64,000 nucleotides of DNA from Gemmatimonadota bacterium (GTDB lineage: Bacteria > Latescibacterota > UBA2968 > UBA8231), in NCBI GenBank assembly GCA_018660835.1, contig JABJJN010000080.1, forward strand, positions 1-64,000. The letters run 5' to 3'. This document shows, piece by piece, positions 50,835 through 60,661 of the stretch. The first letter of the stretch is position 1; each line of letters begins with the position of its first letter. Position numbers and translations under genes: made by a program. The notes below the pieces were generated by a model, which was not told the origin of the DNA, did no database searches, and worked only from the letters and a program-made list of their open reading frames with translations.

Positions 50835-52568
50835 TCACTCGGCATCACGGCTCTCGGCGACACGTCCCTCACCCTCCATCACGACGACTGTCTGATCGAC
50901 GGTGAGTTCATGAATGCGGTCCACAACTCCACTTGGCCACCGCACCTGCAACAACTCGATGTTCTCTCTAGCTCCCAGACCGAAAGTGACTCGCAAGTCA
51001 TTCTGGCTGTAGAGACCAGATCCCGTCTTGATCTCTCGGAACTGATGCATTCCCTCAGTGCGGATCTCGACCTTTGCGCCAACGCCATCACGATTGCTGG
51101 TCACACCCACAACTCGCACGTGGAGCCAGTGCCCCGCACGATTGGCGCCGTCGTTGCGCAATAAGTCAGCAGCACCGGTCGAATGGACGACAAAGATATC
51201 CACATCACCATCCTCGTCGTAATCACCAAAGGCAGCTCCTCGACTGACCTTCGAGATCGCCAGCCCGGGTCCCATGTCGTCGGTTACGTCATCGAAGGTG
51301 CCATCGTGACGATTGGCGAACAGCTGGTTACGCTGCGGGTAGGTGGCGGACGCATCGAAGAGCTCGATGTTGTCCAACGTATGTCCATTGGCGACGAAAA
51401 TATCAAGGAAGCCATCATTGTTATAGTCGAAAAATGCGGTACTCCAGCCAACGGTGGTCAACGATGCGCCGCCGATGCCGGATCGAGATGATTCGTAGGA
51501 GAACATTCCGTCTCCGTCGTTGCGATAGAGGCTGGTTGGCTCGCCCTGAAAATTTGGCACAACGAGGTCCATGAATCCATCATTGTCATAGTCACCAAAA
51601 TCTGCCCCCATACTGGCTTCTACACGCCCATCACCACTGTAACCGACACCGGCGAGTAAGGCCTCGTCGGTGAAGGTTCCATCACCGCCATTGTGATAGA
51701 GAAAGTTCGCACGCTGATCATTGGCGACGAAGACATCCACAAAGCCGTCTGCATCATAGTCACCACTCACGACACCCATCCCCTTGCCATCGGGGTTGAG
51801 GACGCCCGCCTTTTCGGTGACGTCCACGAAGACTCCATCTCCAACATTGTGGTAGAGGATGTCTGCGGCACCGTCAAAGTTATCCGGACTCGGGTAGGCG
51901 CGCAGGTCCATTCTCGGCGCATCACCGACCGCAGCGACAACATAGGGTGTCAGGTCCTTGCCCGTGTCCTCGAGGGTGTAATCCAGATAGTTGGTGACAT
52001 AGAGGTCGAGGAGCCCATCGTTGTCGAAATCGAGAAACGTGCAACCAGTACCCCATCTTGAGTCGCCGACACCAGCCGCTTCGGTGTGGTCTTGAAAACT
52101 GCCGTCCGCCGAATTGGTATACAGGACGTTCGGACCATAGTTGCTGACATAAAGATCCGCATCTCCGTCATTGTCGTAGTCAGCGGCCGTCACGCCCACG
52201 CCATATCCGCGGTCATCAACCCCCGCAGAGACTGAGACATCGGCAAATGTCCCATTCCCCTTGTTGCGAAAGAGACGATTTGTTTCTTGCGCCTGAGCCC
52301 CTTCTTTCAGGGAGTGTCCATTGGCCGCGTAGATATCGAGTCCACCATCGCCATCGTAGTCCAGGAAAGCACACCCGGGGCCCATGGTCTCGATGAAGAA
52401 CTTTTGCCCCGTGCCACCGTGGGTATAGCGAAAATCGACACCTGCCTCGGCGGCCACATTGACGAAGGTCACTGCACCCCAGACCGGCGACCAGACCGAC
52501 GATGCCATCAAGCAGCACGACACACAGAGCCACACGGTCCAGACTCCTCTGCTCTGCCAGCGTTTCAT
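50835..52568 (-). CDS. Secreted FG-GAP/VCBS beta-propeller with ASPIC/UnbV domain
   Basis: This 577-residue protein has a signal peptide (VWLCVSCCLMASSVWSPVWG). Seven calcium-binding D-x-D-x-D-G-x-x-D motifs (DYDGDGGLD, DYDNDGDAD, DFDNDGLLD, DYDADGFVD, DYDNDGFMD, DYNNDGFLD, DYDEDGDVD) mark a seven-bladed propeller. The C-terminal 100 residues hold the ASPIC/UnbV domain (VRVVGVTSNRDGVGAKVEI, RWPSGVVDRI). Such proteins are extracellular and often bind sugars or partners. GAGGGCGG precedes the ATG at 52568. It is the last gene of the long envelope run. Confidence 0.92.
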   Translation of the reverse strand: MKRWQSRGVWTVWLCVSCCLMASSVWSPVWGAVTFVNVAAEAGVDFRYTHGGTGQKFFIETMGPGCAFLDYDGDGGLDIYAANGHSLKEGAQAQETNRLFRNKGNGTFADVSVSAGVDDRGYGVGVTAADYDNDGDADLYVSNYGPNVLYTNSADGSFQDHTEAAGVGDSRWGTGCTFLDFDNDGLLDLYVTNYLDYTLEDTGKDLTPYVVAAVGDAPRMDLRAYPSPDNFDGAADILYHNVGDGVFVDVTEKAGVLNPDGKGMGVVSGDYDADGFVDVFVANDQRANFLYHNGGDGTFTDEALLAGVGYSGDGRVEASMGADFGDYDNDGFMDLVVPNFQGEPTSLYRNDGDGMFSYESSRSGIGGASLTTVGWSTAFFDYNNDGFLDIFVANGHTLDNIELFDASATYPQRNQLFANRHDGTFDDVTDDMGPGLAISKVSRGAAFGDYDEDGDVDIFVVHSTGAADLLRNDGANRAGHWLHVRVVGVTSNRDGVGAKVEIRTEGMHQFREIKTGSGLYSQNDLRVTFGLGARENIELLQVRWPSGVVDRIHELTVDQTVVVMEGEGRVAESRDAE

Positions 52569-52569
52569 G

Positions 52570-53463
52570 TCACCGCCCTCGTGGCGCACGTAACAGGTCA
52601 TTCTCGCGGATGTCCTGTTCGCCCTCAGTCACTCGGATCTGCGACAGGTGCTCGGCCAGGGGAGCGATGATCTGAATGGCACCTACTATCTGACTATCGA
52701 TGTGGGAACGAACTAGAAAGCGATGCCCCGGCTCCATCTTGTCTGCAATACCCAGATTCACAAAACCCGACCTTCCCTCCAGACTCAGAATCCTCGGTCT
52801 CGCCTTCAAAGCGACCGTTTCATTCAGGATTCGTGTGGCAAGCCCATCCACGATCTGTTGCAGTGATCGATGTGTGGCCTTGCCGATGAGCGTCGCCGAG
52901 AACACGGTGCCACCAAAAGGCACATCGTTGAGTTGCTTATGGACGGCACCCGACTGCGATGGTTTGCCAAGCAGCGTCAGCCCCAGATCGTCGGCAGCTT
53001 CTTCGGCCTTGCCACGGAAAGACTCTACCCTTGTCGCGCCAGGGAAGGTCCGTAGCAGACGTATCTCCAGATCGACGAGAGTTGTGTAGGAGGCATAGCC
53101 TGCGACAAACGGATTTCCCACAGAGAATCGTTTGATGGAGAAGTCGAGGATATTCCCTGTCAGAACGAGATCGGCGCCGAGAGCCTCGCCGATACTACGA
53201 TACTGATCCGTCGTCAGCGGTCCCGCCGTGTCGGTCTTGGATGTGACCGAGTCGAAAGGCACAACGACCAGGTCGAGGGTCTGCTGCAAGGATGCTGCCA
53301 ATTGCTCTGGCAGACCACGACTCAGGTCCCAGGTGCCAGGAAAGTCGCTGTGATTTTCGAAAGGAAGGATGGCGACCCTGTCGCCGCGTTGAATCGCGTG
53401 CACCTGAAGAACCGATAGGAAACAGACAGCTGTCACCAACCTCAGAAGACATCTACGACGCAC
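52570..53463 (-). CDS. CsgG/FlgT-like secreted protein
   Basis: This 297-residue protein has a signal peptide (LLRLVTAVCFLSVLQVHA). Residues about 25-115 look like the N-terminal domain of CsgG/FlgO-type proteins (RVAILPFENHS, GADLVLTGNILDFS). The C-terminal 80 residues resemble the FlgT C-terminal domain (IADKMEPGHRFLVRSHID, VTEGEQDIRENDLLR). Both families are periplasmic or outer-membrane assembly parts. The GTG start at 53463 follows GGAG. It fits a structural or assembly role in the envelope cluster, 1 base before the FG-GAP gene. Confidence 0.75.
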   Translation of the reverse strand: MRRRCLLRLVTAVCFLSVLQVHAIQRGDRVAILPFENHSDFPGTWDLSRGLPEQLAASLQQTLDLVVVPFDSVTSKTDTAGPLTTDQYRSIGEALGADLVLTGNILDFSIKRFSVGNPFVAGYASYTTLVDLEIRLLRTFPGATRVESFRGKAEEAADDLGLTLLGKPSQSGAVHKQLNDVPFGGTVFSATLIGKATHRSLQQIVDGLATRILNETVALKARPRILSLEGRSGFVNLGIADKMEPGHRFLVRSHIDSQIVGAIQIIAPLAEHLSQIRVTEGEQDIRENDLLRAPRGR

Positions 53464-53473
53464 GGGCTCCGGC

Positions 53474-54262
53474 CTACGGCTGTCGGCTGTCGGTGCTTAC
53501 CTGAGTATCTTCCACCGTCCACTTCTCGATGTGACGATCGAAATCAAACTGGCAGTCGATCGCATCGATGACAGCACCGAATTCATCGAACTTGAGAGCG
53601 AACTCTGGCAGCGCAAAGCGGACCTTTTTCACCTCGGAATCAAGGGCATCGAAGGCGATCAGACCGCTATAGTTCTCACCCTTGAAGATGGGCTGGTCCT
53701 CGGCATAACCAAGACTACGCACATGTCCCATCCGCACTTCGAAGCGATAGAACTCGTTGCCACTTTGCCCGCGGATACCACGGTAGTATCTCTCGAAACT
53801 GCTGTGCGGAGAGGTGGATGGAATCCCATATGCGTGTTTTGTCTCACCTTGATCGGTGATGAGAACAACATCAAGCGGATCGAACTCGACTTTCGCATAG
53901 GTCTGATTGAAGACACTGACACGAAAGACGGTGAAGCGATTCGGAACATAGCCGACGTCCCCTTCGATGTCATCGCCATAGGTGTAGGGATTGGTAGAAT
54001 ACTCGCCGCGCCCCGAGTCCTCTGGAAGTAGCGCGTTCAACTCAGCATCGGTCAGGTAATCGACGCTTACCCGCAATCCCTCGGCGACATAGGAAACAGA
54101 ACCGTCCTCGTCGGTGCGATAGGATTCAGTATCCTCCGGGAGCTCAGTGGGCATCATGTAGGAGTTGTAGTGGATCTTCGGAGGGAAAATGATGCAACCC
54201 GCCGCAAACAGACCCATACAGATCGCCGAGGCCCAGTTCACAACTTTCCGCTGAGAGCTCAT
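53474..54262 (-). CDS. Lipoprotein of unknown function
   Basis: This 262-residue protein has a short signal ending in FAAGC, with lipidated Cys at 23. The mature part is acidic and beta-rich, with segments RFTVFRVSVFNQTYAKVEFDP and RFALPEFALKFDEFG. I recognise no family. AAAGGG precedes the ATG at 54262. It lies 32 bases after the giant TPR gene and 10 bases before the CsgG/FlgT-like gene, so it is probably an outer-membrane-attached part of the same system. Confidence 0.75.
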   Translation of the reverse strand: MSSQRKVVNWASAICMGLFAAGCIIFPPKIHYNSYMMPTELPEDTESYRTDEDGSVSYVAEGLRVSVDYLTDAELNALLPEDSGRGEYSTNPYTYGDDIEGDVGYVPNRFTVFRVSVFNQTYAKVEFDPLDVVLITDQGETKHAYGIPSTSPHSSFERYYRGIRGQSGNEFYRFEVRMGHVRSLGYAEDQPIFKGENYSGLIAFDALDSEVKKVRFALPEFALKFDEFGAVIDAIDCQFDFDRHIEKWTVEDTQVSTDSRQP

Positions 54263-54294
54263 GACTACCCTTTCTGACGCAAACGAGAGGCCTC

Positions 54295-57200
54295 TCAAAG
54301 TCGAGAGGTCACGATCCAGTCGCGATGACCCTTGGCGAACTGATATGCTTCCTGACTCGCCTCCTGGTTCTCGAACAGCTCGATCACTTTGTCGTATGTC
54401 TGTACCGCATCGGTCCACTGATTGAGGAACTCATAGCAGATGCCGAGATTGCTCAGGGCTCCAACCTGTACCTCCGTGCCCGGATACTTTTCCATCAGAT
54501 CGACGAACAAAGGCACGACCTCACGGAACTTCTCTACCGCTTCCGCCTTGTTGTCGGCTTTCTCAAGACTCAGTCCCTCGCTGAAAATGGCAATCGCCTG
54601 CTCATACTCACCGTAGGCTATGATCTCGCGAACATTCTTCAGCACCTCGGGAACCTCGAGGGCGATCTTCGAATCACCGTGGTCACGCATCACGATCTGG
54701 TATTCTGTCAGAGCCTGCTGATACATCTCCTTGTTGAAGAAGTGATCTCCGAGGGTAAAGCGCGCATCCGGCGCGAATTCACTCTCTGGAAAGGTATCAA
54801 GCAAACGACGCAGACCATGTACGAAGGCCTCTTCATCCTTCGCCTCATAGTAGGCCCAGGCCATGTTATATGTGGCTTCATCACGGATAGGTGCGTCGGG
54901 ATACGCAACGAGCACCTCCTGATAGACATCGATGACCGTGGCGAACTCGCTCAGATTAAAAGCACTCTCCGCGACGCGCATCATGGATTCTGCCGCGACT
55001 TCCGAGTCGGGGAATCTCTGGGCAAGATCGGCGAAGACGTCGCGAGACTTGTCAAACTCGCGCAGGCTGAAGTGAGCATAGCCAAGGTAGTAGAAGCCAT
55101 ACAAGGCATTGGGTGAATCACCGAAACGAGTGACGAAGTCTTCGAGGGTCGCCGCCGCCTCGTCCAGACGATCCATCTGGAAGTAGAGGGTACCCAGCGC
55201 GTAGGCCATATCCGGAGAGTAGAACGAGTCAGGATAGCGTCTAAGCCCCTCACGGTACGCTTCGACGGCGGCCTCATAGTTCTCGGCGCTGTGTTGGCTC
55301 TCGGCAATGAGGAAGTGCACCTGTTCCTGGATCGAATACTCGCTGTCCTTCTTGTCGTCTGCCAGCTCCAGTGCCAGAATCTGGCGCCCCACTGCCACAG
55401 CCTCTTCGTATTGCTCCTGCTCCATGTGGAGTTCAAGAATCAGAACCAGGTAGTCCGCACGCTCAGAGAGATCTGTGGATGCTGCTGCCAACTCGAGATA
55501 GCTCTTCAAGGCCTCCTGCGAATCGTTCAGTCGCAGATAGGCCATACCGAGCATCCTCTGCACGGCGCCGCGGATACGTTCGTTTTCTGAATCTGAAAGG
55601 ATCTTCAGATCCTCCACGGCCTCGACGTATCTCTCCAGACGCGTGTAGCTCGTGCCCCTGTCGTAACGAGCGATCTCCTGAAGCAGCGGATCGGAGGAGA
55701 CTCCGATGGTCTTGGAAAAGGCATCCACTGCAAGCGTGTAGTCTTGCTTGCCCACGTAGGCCTTGCCCGTCAGATACCAGTATTGGGCCCGTTCGCCGTC
55801 GTTCTGAGCGACGTCCATTCCCTGCTGCAACACAGCCAGCGCCTGGTCGTAGTCGGTAAGGCTGACAAAGCCACGGGCAGCTTCCAGCCTTGAAAGTGAA
55901 TACTGTGCGGATCCCTTACGAACTTGCAGCAAATGCCGGGTCGCCTGGGCCAGATCCTTCGCCGTCGCCAGAACCAGCCCGAGTTCGAAATGCGCTACAT
56001 CCAGATGGCTCGAATCCGCCGTGGCTGCGATGATTTCGGCATACGTGGCAGCCGACTCATCATGTTGCCCCAAGCCGAGTTGAATACGGGCAAGCTGGAA
56101 TTGCGAGCTTGTCGCATAGGATCCGTCTGGATCCTCAGCGATGATCTCTCTGAAGCCATCAATGGCTTCGATCTTCGCGTCTCCGCCGATCATCTGCTGG
56201 GAGAGGGCCGCGTTGAAGCGGGTGGCCATGTTGAAAGCCGGGTCAGGATGCTGTTCTAATTGCGTTGAATACGACTGCAATGCCTCGCGGTAGGCGTCTC
56301 GCGATGGTGCAGCGGCTCCCTGTGCTGCCAGGCGTTCTGCTCTGGCGTAGTGAACTTGCCCGATTTCGTACCACGTGTTAGCGAGAGAATAACCGGCTGA
56401 ACTAGCGACCTCAGCGTATGCTTTCAGATAGACATTGTATTCGCGAATCGCATCGTCGAATAGATCTTCTCCCCACTCCTTGCTAGCTTCAGTGTAGCGC
56501 TGCGCCAACTGAAACTGCATGCGCGCTTGAAACGCCTTGCTCGCGGCACTGTCGATGGCTTCTCGGTAGGCGTCCACACACTGGGCCAGCAGGTGGCTCG
56601 AGAAATACATGTCTGCCAGACTCTGGTAGGCCTTTTCCACCAGTCGTCGTTCCTGGGAGAACACCGTCGTGACGATGCGATAGGCATCTTCCGCCTTGTC
56701 GAAATCCCGCAGTTGGCTGTGGCTGTCACCAATTCGGATCTGCGCCTTCGCTGTCAGCTCATACTCGGTTTCATCAACCAAACCAGCGACCTTCTCAAAC
56801 TGCATTCGCTGTACATCCTGCTCCGTCAACTCACCAATGTCAGCTTGGTCTACGAGGGCCTGATAATGCGGGATCGCCTCGGCGTAGCGTTCCTGGTCGT
56901 AGTAACACTCGCCGATCTGAAACAGGGCGCGGCTGACCTGAAAGCCGGACTCGAATCTCTGCGTGAGTTCGGTGAAGGCGAGAATGCTGTTGTCGTAATC
57001 TTTGAGCTCATAGTAAGACCAGCCGATATTGTAGAGAGCTTCCACCACATACGGGTGGTCCGGGTAGCCTTCGACAAACTCCCGGCCCTCACGAATCACT
57101 TCTTCGAAGTGTCGGGCACTGTACCAGCAGGTCATGATGCGACCTTGGGCAAGGACCCGAAGCTCTTCCGATCTGGATTGCTCTGCCACCCGCGAGAAGA

Positions 57201-57579
57201 AACTCACCGCCTGTTCGAGATATTCTTCAGCCTGTGCAAGCCGCCGGGTCTTCTCTTTGGCATCCCTCAGGTTCTGTGCCGCTTGCGACTCTTCCTCGAA
57301 GAGCTTGAAATAGGAGTTGCCCACCTGGTAGGTGGCGGCATCCTTGACGGTCGCCTCGACCTCGCCGACGACGACGATGATATCTCTGTCGTCCAGCAGA
57401 ACACTGGTCACATCACCGACACTCCTGTACTTGTCGATTGCCTGGTCGTAAGCCCCCTCTGAATAGAAACCTTGTCCAGCCTGGAAGGTGGAGAGCATAA
57501 AGTCGCCTGTGGGCACATCCCTGGCGATGAAGGCGACGCTCATCGAGATACTGACGATGGCAATTCCTAGAAATCCCAT
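54295..57579 (-). CDS. Giant tetratricopeptide-repeat protein (1094 residues)
   Basis: A hydrophobic N-terminus (FLGIAIVSISMSVAFIA) acts as signal or anchor. The rest is almost wholly TPR: more than twenty repeats with the W/Y-G-A/Y pattern, for example YDQAIDKYRSVGD, YAEAIPHYQALVDQ, YEAAVEAYREGLRRYPDSF and WTDAVQTYDKVIELF near the end. This makes a long superhelical scaffold on the periplasmic side. Its last repeats resemble YbgF/BamD-type modules. GGAGG lies far upstream of the ATG. In the cluster it would organise the other envelope components. Confidence 0.88.
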   Translation of the reverse strand: MGFLGIAIVSISMSVAFIARDVPTGDFMLSTFQAGQGFYSEGAYDQAIDKYRSVGDVTSVLLDDRDIIVVVGEVEATVKDAATYQVGNSYFKLFEEESQAAQNLRDAKEKTRRLAQAEEYLEQAVSFFSRVAEQSRSEELRVLAQGRIMTCWYSARHFEEVIREGREFVEGYPDHPYVVEALYNIGWSYYELKDYDNSILAFTELTQRFESGFQVSRALFQIGECYYDQERYAEAIPHYQALVDQADIGELTEQDVQRMQFEKVAGLVDETEYELTAKAQIRIGDSHSQLRDFDKAEDAYRIVTTVFSQERRLVEKAYQSLADMYFSSHLLAQCVDAYREAIDSAASKAFQARMQFQLAQRYTEASKEWGEDLFDDAIREYNVYLKAYAEVASSAGYSLANTWYEIGQVHYARAERLAAQGAAAPSRDAYREALQSYSTQLEQHPDPAFNMATRFNAALSQQMIGGDAKIEAIDGFREIIAEDPDGSYATSSQFQLARIQLGLGQHDESAATYAEIIAATADSSHLDVAHFELGLVLATAKDLAQATRHLLQVRKGSAQYSLSRLEAARGFVSLTDYDQALAVLQQGMDVAQNDGERAQYWYLTGKAYVGKQDYTLAVDAFSKTIGVSSDPLLQEIARYDRGTSYTRLERYVEAVEDLKILSDSENERIRGAVQRMLGMAYLRLNDSQEALKSYLELAAASTDLSERADYLVLILELHMEQEQYEEAVAVGRQILALELADDKKDSEYSIQEQVHFLIAESQHSAENYEAAVEAYREGLRRYPDSFYSPDMAYALGTLYFQMDRLDEAAATLEDFVTRFGDSPNALYGFYYLGYAHFSLREFDKSRDVFADLAQRFPDSEVAAESMMRVAESAFNLSEFATVIDVYQEVLVAYPDAPIRDEATYNMAWAYYEAKDEEAFVHGLRRLLDTFPESEFAPDARFTLGDHFFNKEMYQQALTEYQIVMRDHGDSKIALEVPEVLKNVREIIAYGEYEQAIAIFSEGLSLEKADNKAEAVEKFREVVPLFVDLMEKYPGTEVQVGALSNLGICYEFLNQWTDAVQTYDKVIELFENQEASQEAYQFAKGHRDWIVTSRL

Positions 57580-57613
57580 AGGTGCCTGCCTCCTGATGCC
57601 GATTGCCTTGCCA

Positions 57614-58891
57614 TTAGCGGGACTCTGACATCTCGAGAACCGCGGACAACGCCTGCCGGGCGGCCTGAAAACCCGGTCGGATCGACAGGGCCATGCGATA
57701 TGATGCGATCGCCCTGTCGTGCTGCTGGTATTTCTCGTGGATCTGTCCCAACTGCAGATGTGCTTTCGAATCCCGTGGCAGGTAGAGGAGAATCCGTTCG
57801 ATGCTCTCCACCTCCCTGTTGTAGGCACTCATAGATCTGAAGAGTTCCATCTCCCGCGTGGCGGCATCTCTGCTGCCCTGCTTCATAAAGAGACGGGCCA
57901 GATTGTAGTGCGCATCTGCGTATTGTGGATCGATGTCGATGGCGGCCGTGAAGAATTCCTCGGCGTCCTTGAAATTCGCTTGGCCAACAGCGATCAAACC
58001 CAAGCGATAGTGCGCTTCTTTGTGGGCAGAATCGAGGCTCAGAACTCTCTCGTATTGTGCTTTCGCCTGCATCTGTTGACGCAACCCCTCAAGGGCCAGG
58101 CCGAGATGATAATGGACGTCGGGGTTGTCCAACCCGTTGCCAAGTGCCTTGCGGTAGTGGGCGACGGCGGTTTCGTAGTTCCCCTGCTCCTCGAGAGCGA
58201 GTCCAAGATTGTAGTACGCGCGACCCTGACGCGGATTCAGCCTGATCGAGGTCTGAAATTCCGTGACAGCGTCTCCTGTGTTACCCAGGGCGATGTAGGC
58301 CAGGGCAAGATTGTTGTGTGCCTGGTACAAATCGTGGCGCAACTCAATGGCACGCTTGTAGTGCTCGGCCGCCGCCGCGTAGGAGCCAACCTGGGCATAG
58401 AAAGCACCGACATTGAAGCGCATCACCGCCGACGTGGAGTCGATGGTCAGCGCTTTGCGATACGTCGCCTCTGCCTCCCTGAGGCGCCCACCTTCGGCAT
58501 AGACGATCGCCAGATTGTTGTACGTCTCCACTGCACCGCTGTCTAAAGAAATCGCCCGACGTAGATATCTCTCGGCGCGGGGAAAGTCGCCCGCGCCTCG
58601 ATACGCCATGCCGAGGCCATTGTGAGCAAGCACGGATGTCGCGTCGAGCTGGATGGCACGACTGTAGTGGTCTATTGCCTTCATCGTTTGTCCAGCCTGC
58701 AGCAGCGCGTTGCCCTTCTCCACCAAGACCCGGGCCCCGGCTTGTTCTCTGATAGGTACCAGCCAGTATGTATAGATGGCGGCGCCACCGATAAGCAGCA
58801 GGATCGCTGCGGCGATAGCTCCGCGCCTGAGCGTCTTGTACCTTCTAATGGAGTCGTCATTCTTGCCATTTTTTGACCTACTCGGCGACAA
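57614..58891 (-). CDS. Membrane-anchored TPR protein
   Basis: This 425-residue protein has one helix at about 25-45 (GAIAAAILLLIGGAAIYTYWL) after a basic cytoplasmic tail, then about eleven canonical 34-residue TPRs (VLAHNGLGMAYRGAGDFPRA, AYYNLGLALEEQGNYETAV, AHYNLARLFMKQGSRDAA). The TTG start at 58891 overlaps the DUF4340 stop by 14 bases and has GGAG 7 bases upstream. The topology is a periplasmic scaffold tethered to the inner membrane, complementary to the giant TPR protein that follows after 34 bases. Confidence 0.9.
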   Translation of the reverse strand: MSPSRSKNGKNDDSIRRYKTLRRGAIAAAILLLIGGAAIYTYWLVPIREQAGARVLVEKGNALLQAGQTMKAIDHYSRAIQLDATSVLAHNGLGMAYRGAGDFPRAERYLRRAISLDSGAVETYNNLAIVYAEGGRLREAEATYRKALTIDSTSAVMRFNVGAFYAQVGSYAAAAEHYKRAIELRHDLYQAHNNLALAYIALGNTGDAVTEFQTSIRLNPRQGRAYYNLGLALEEQGNYETAVAHYRKALGNGLDNPDVHYHLGLALEGLRQQMQAKAQYERVLSLDSAHKEAHYRLGLIAVGQANFKDAEEFFTAAIDIDPQYADAHYNLARLFMKQGSRDAATREMELFRSMSAYNREVESIERILLYLPRDSKAHLQLGQIHEKYQQHDRAIASYRMALSIRPGFQAARQALSAVLEMSESR

Positions 58892-60200
58892 AAATCCGCT
58901 CCGGCATCAGTCGATCTGCCGTTGCCTTCTCTACCAAGCCGCCAGATTCGACGGCCCCACCTCGTACGTGAACTCTATCACCCTCCACATCCCCAAGGGC
59001 GAGATCGGCTACGTTCGTATCTCCGGCCCAGGCGCGAATGCGTAAGCGTGGCGCTTCGAGGCCGCGAGAATCTTCAACGAAGGCGACTGCCTCCAGCCGC
59101 TCGAGAGCAAGCAAGATCGCTTCGATCTGTGTGCCATCAACAGGCTGAACCGGTGACACAGCAAGCCAGGCATTGTTGTCACGAACGCAGAGGATCGAGC
59201 GGTCGGGATACACAAATTCGATCCGATCTACATTCTTTCGCTGAAAGTCGAGTAGACGCTTGGGACGCAGAGGAAGGTCCGATGTCGGAAGACTCTGTAC
59301 GAAAGAGCTATCCAGACTGAAGACCGATGGGCCTGATGTGCTTTTCGCATAGTGACCCTTTTCGGTCTCATCGCCAATCCACAAGGTGTGTATTGCTTGC
59401 GATCCATCCGCACCCTGTACGTGGACATCGATTTGCATCGTTGGCGAATCGAGTCCGAAGGGTGCGAGACTCGCGGGTGTGTCATCGACGAATGTCATGA
59501 AAGCCGAACCCAGATGTGCAAGCACGGAATCGACCTGTCCACCATCTGCCGGTCCTACCGAAGGCTGCTGTAGACGCCATCCCTCGGCGGCCTTAGCCAC
59601 TTCGATCGTCGACCTCTGCCCGGCGATTCGCCATTCGGTCACGGCGGACTTCGCAAATACCAGAGCCCGTTTTTCCCGCATTTGGCGCAGATTTCTGGCC
59701 ACGCCGGTCCGCCTGTATAGCTCGGTCATACCGACGCGATCCTCAGAAGCCTTCTTCACGTACACGTATACATTGAGCGGGCTGTTGCCGTAGTCGATCG
59801 TATCAAGTACGGCACCCTCGACCTCGACGATGACTCTGACCATCGGGGGTAACAGACCATACTCAGTAAGCCGTTCGGTTTCCTCTCCTTCTTCCAGGAG
59901 CAGGAACTTCTTCAGGTGTGCCCTCTCGAGATTTGCAAGAACACCTTGCACAGAGCCTTCGCTTGCAGGCAAAGCAAGGGGTTCGGTAATACTCCACGTG
60001 CCTTCCTCTTTGCGAAGAACCACCGTCCCAGAGTCTGTTTGGATGGTTAGACCATCCACTTTCTCCTTGTCGAGGACGAGCAACTCCTTCGTCATCTGAA
60101 CGACCTGTTCCTCTTCCTCCTCTTTCTGGTTTGAGTAGAGAACGGCCCCTAAGAGGAGGGCGAATACGATACAAATCTGCAAGACGGACTTCAGGTTCAT
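58878..60200 (-). CDS. DUF4340-domain membrane-anchored protein
   Basis: This 440-residue protein has an N-terminal helix (VLQICIVFALLLGAVLYS) followed by an acidic run. Its periplasmic part holds repeated DUF4340 units (VDGLTIQTDSGTVVLRKEEGTWSI, WRIAGQRSTIEVAKAAEGWRLQQP, VDRIEFVYPDRSILCVRD). In other genomes DUF4340 proteins often accompany GldG-like and ABC gliding/secretion genes. No ABC partner is seen here; ExbB/ExbD genes take that position. It lies 43 bases after the second ExbD. Confidence 0.85.
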   Translation of the reverse strand: MNLKSVLQICIVFALLLGAVLYSNQKEEEEEQVVQMTKELLVLDKEKVDGLTIQTDSGTVVLRKEEGTWSITEPLALPASEGSVQGVLANLERAHLKKFLLLEEGEETERLTEYGLLPPMVRVIVEVEGAVLDTIDYGNSPLNVYVYVKKASEDRVGMTELYRRTGVARNLRQMREKRALVFAKSAVTEWRIAGQRSTIEVAKAAEGWRLQQPSVGPADGGQVDSVLAHLGSAFMTFVDDTPASLAPFGLDSPTMQIDVHVQGADGSQAIHTLWIGDETEKGHYAKSTSGPSVFSLDSSFVQSLPTSDLPLRPKRLLDFQRKNVDRIEFVYPDRSILCVRDNNAWLAVSPVQPVDGTQIEAILLALERLEAVAFVEDSRGLEAPRLRIRAWAGDTNVADLALGDVEGDRVHVRGGAVESGGLVEKATADRLMPERIFVAE

Positions 60201-60243
60201 CGCTCTTGAAATCCTCCATCAGCCCCTACCCAACACATTACTC

Positions 60244-60657
60244 TCACAACTCGATCTCCTTGTTGTCTTCTGTGGCCAGAACCACCTTCTCGATCCCCAT
60301 ACCTTTGGCAACCTCGAGCAAATCAAGCAGGTGGCCATGCTCTGTTGTCTTGTCCGTTCGCACGATCAACGTCAGACTTCTCGTCTGTTGCTTGTGATGC
60401 GACAGGACCTGCTGCAGTTGTGCCTTGGTCACCGGCTCGCGATTGATTTCCATCCTGCCATCGGCAGTGATCGAGCAGACCAGCTTCTTCTCCTTCACCT
60501 GTTGCGCCTGTCGTGCCTCTGGCAACTCGACCTGCAAGCTATAAGGCTGCTTGAATACGGTCGTTACCATGAAAAACACCAACAACAGGAACACACAATC
60601 GATCATCGGTGTAAGGTTGAGATCTTGCTCCTCGTGCTGACTTATCCGTGCCGCCAT
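60244..60657 (-). CDS. ExbD/TolR-family biopolymer transport protein (second copy)
   Basis: This 137-residue protein has a single helix near the N-terminus with the family motif LTPMIDCVFLLLVFFM; Asp20 is the proton-pathway residue. The C-terminal domain is the periplasmic TolR-like fold (LVCSITADGRMEINREPVT, LIVRTDKTTEHG). The ATG at 60657 lies 4 bases after the first exbD stop. Two different ExbD copies following one ExbB would allow a mixed ExbD dimer inside the ExbB pentamer. Confidence 0.93.
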   Translation of the reverse strand: MAARISQHEEQDLNLTPMIDCVFLLLVFFMVTTVFKQPYSLQVELPEARQAQQVKEKKLVCSITADGRMEINREPVTKAQLQQVLSHHKQQTRSLTLIVRTDKTTEHGHLLDLLEVAKGMGIEKVVLATEDNKEIEL

Positions 60658-60661
60658 CGCC

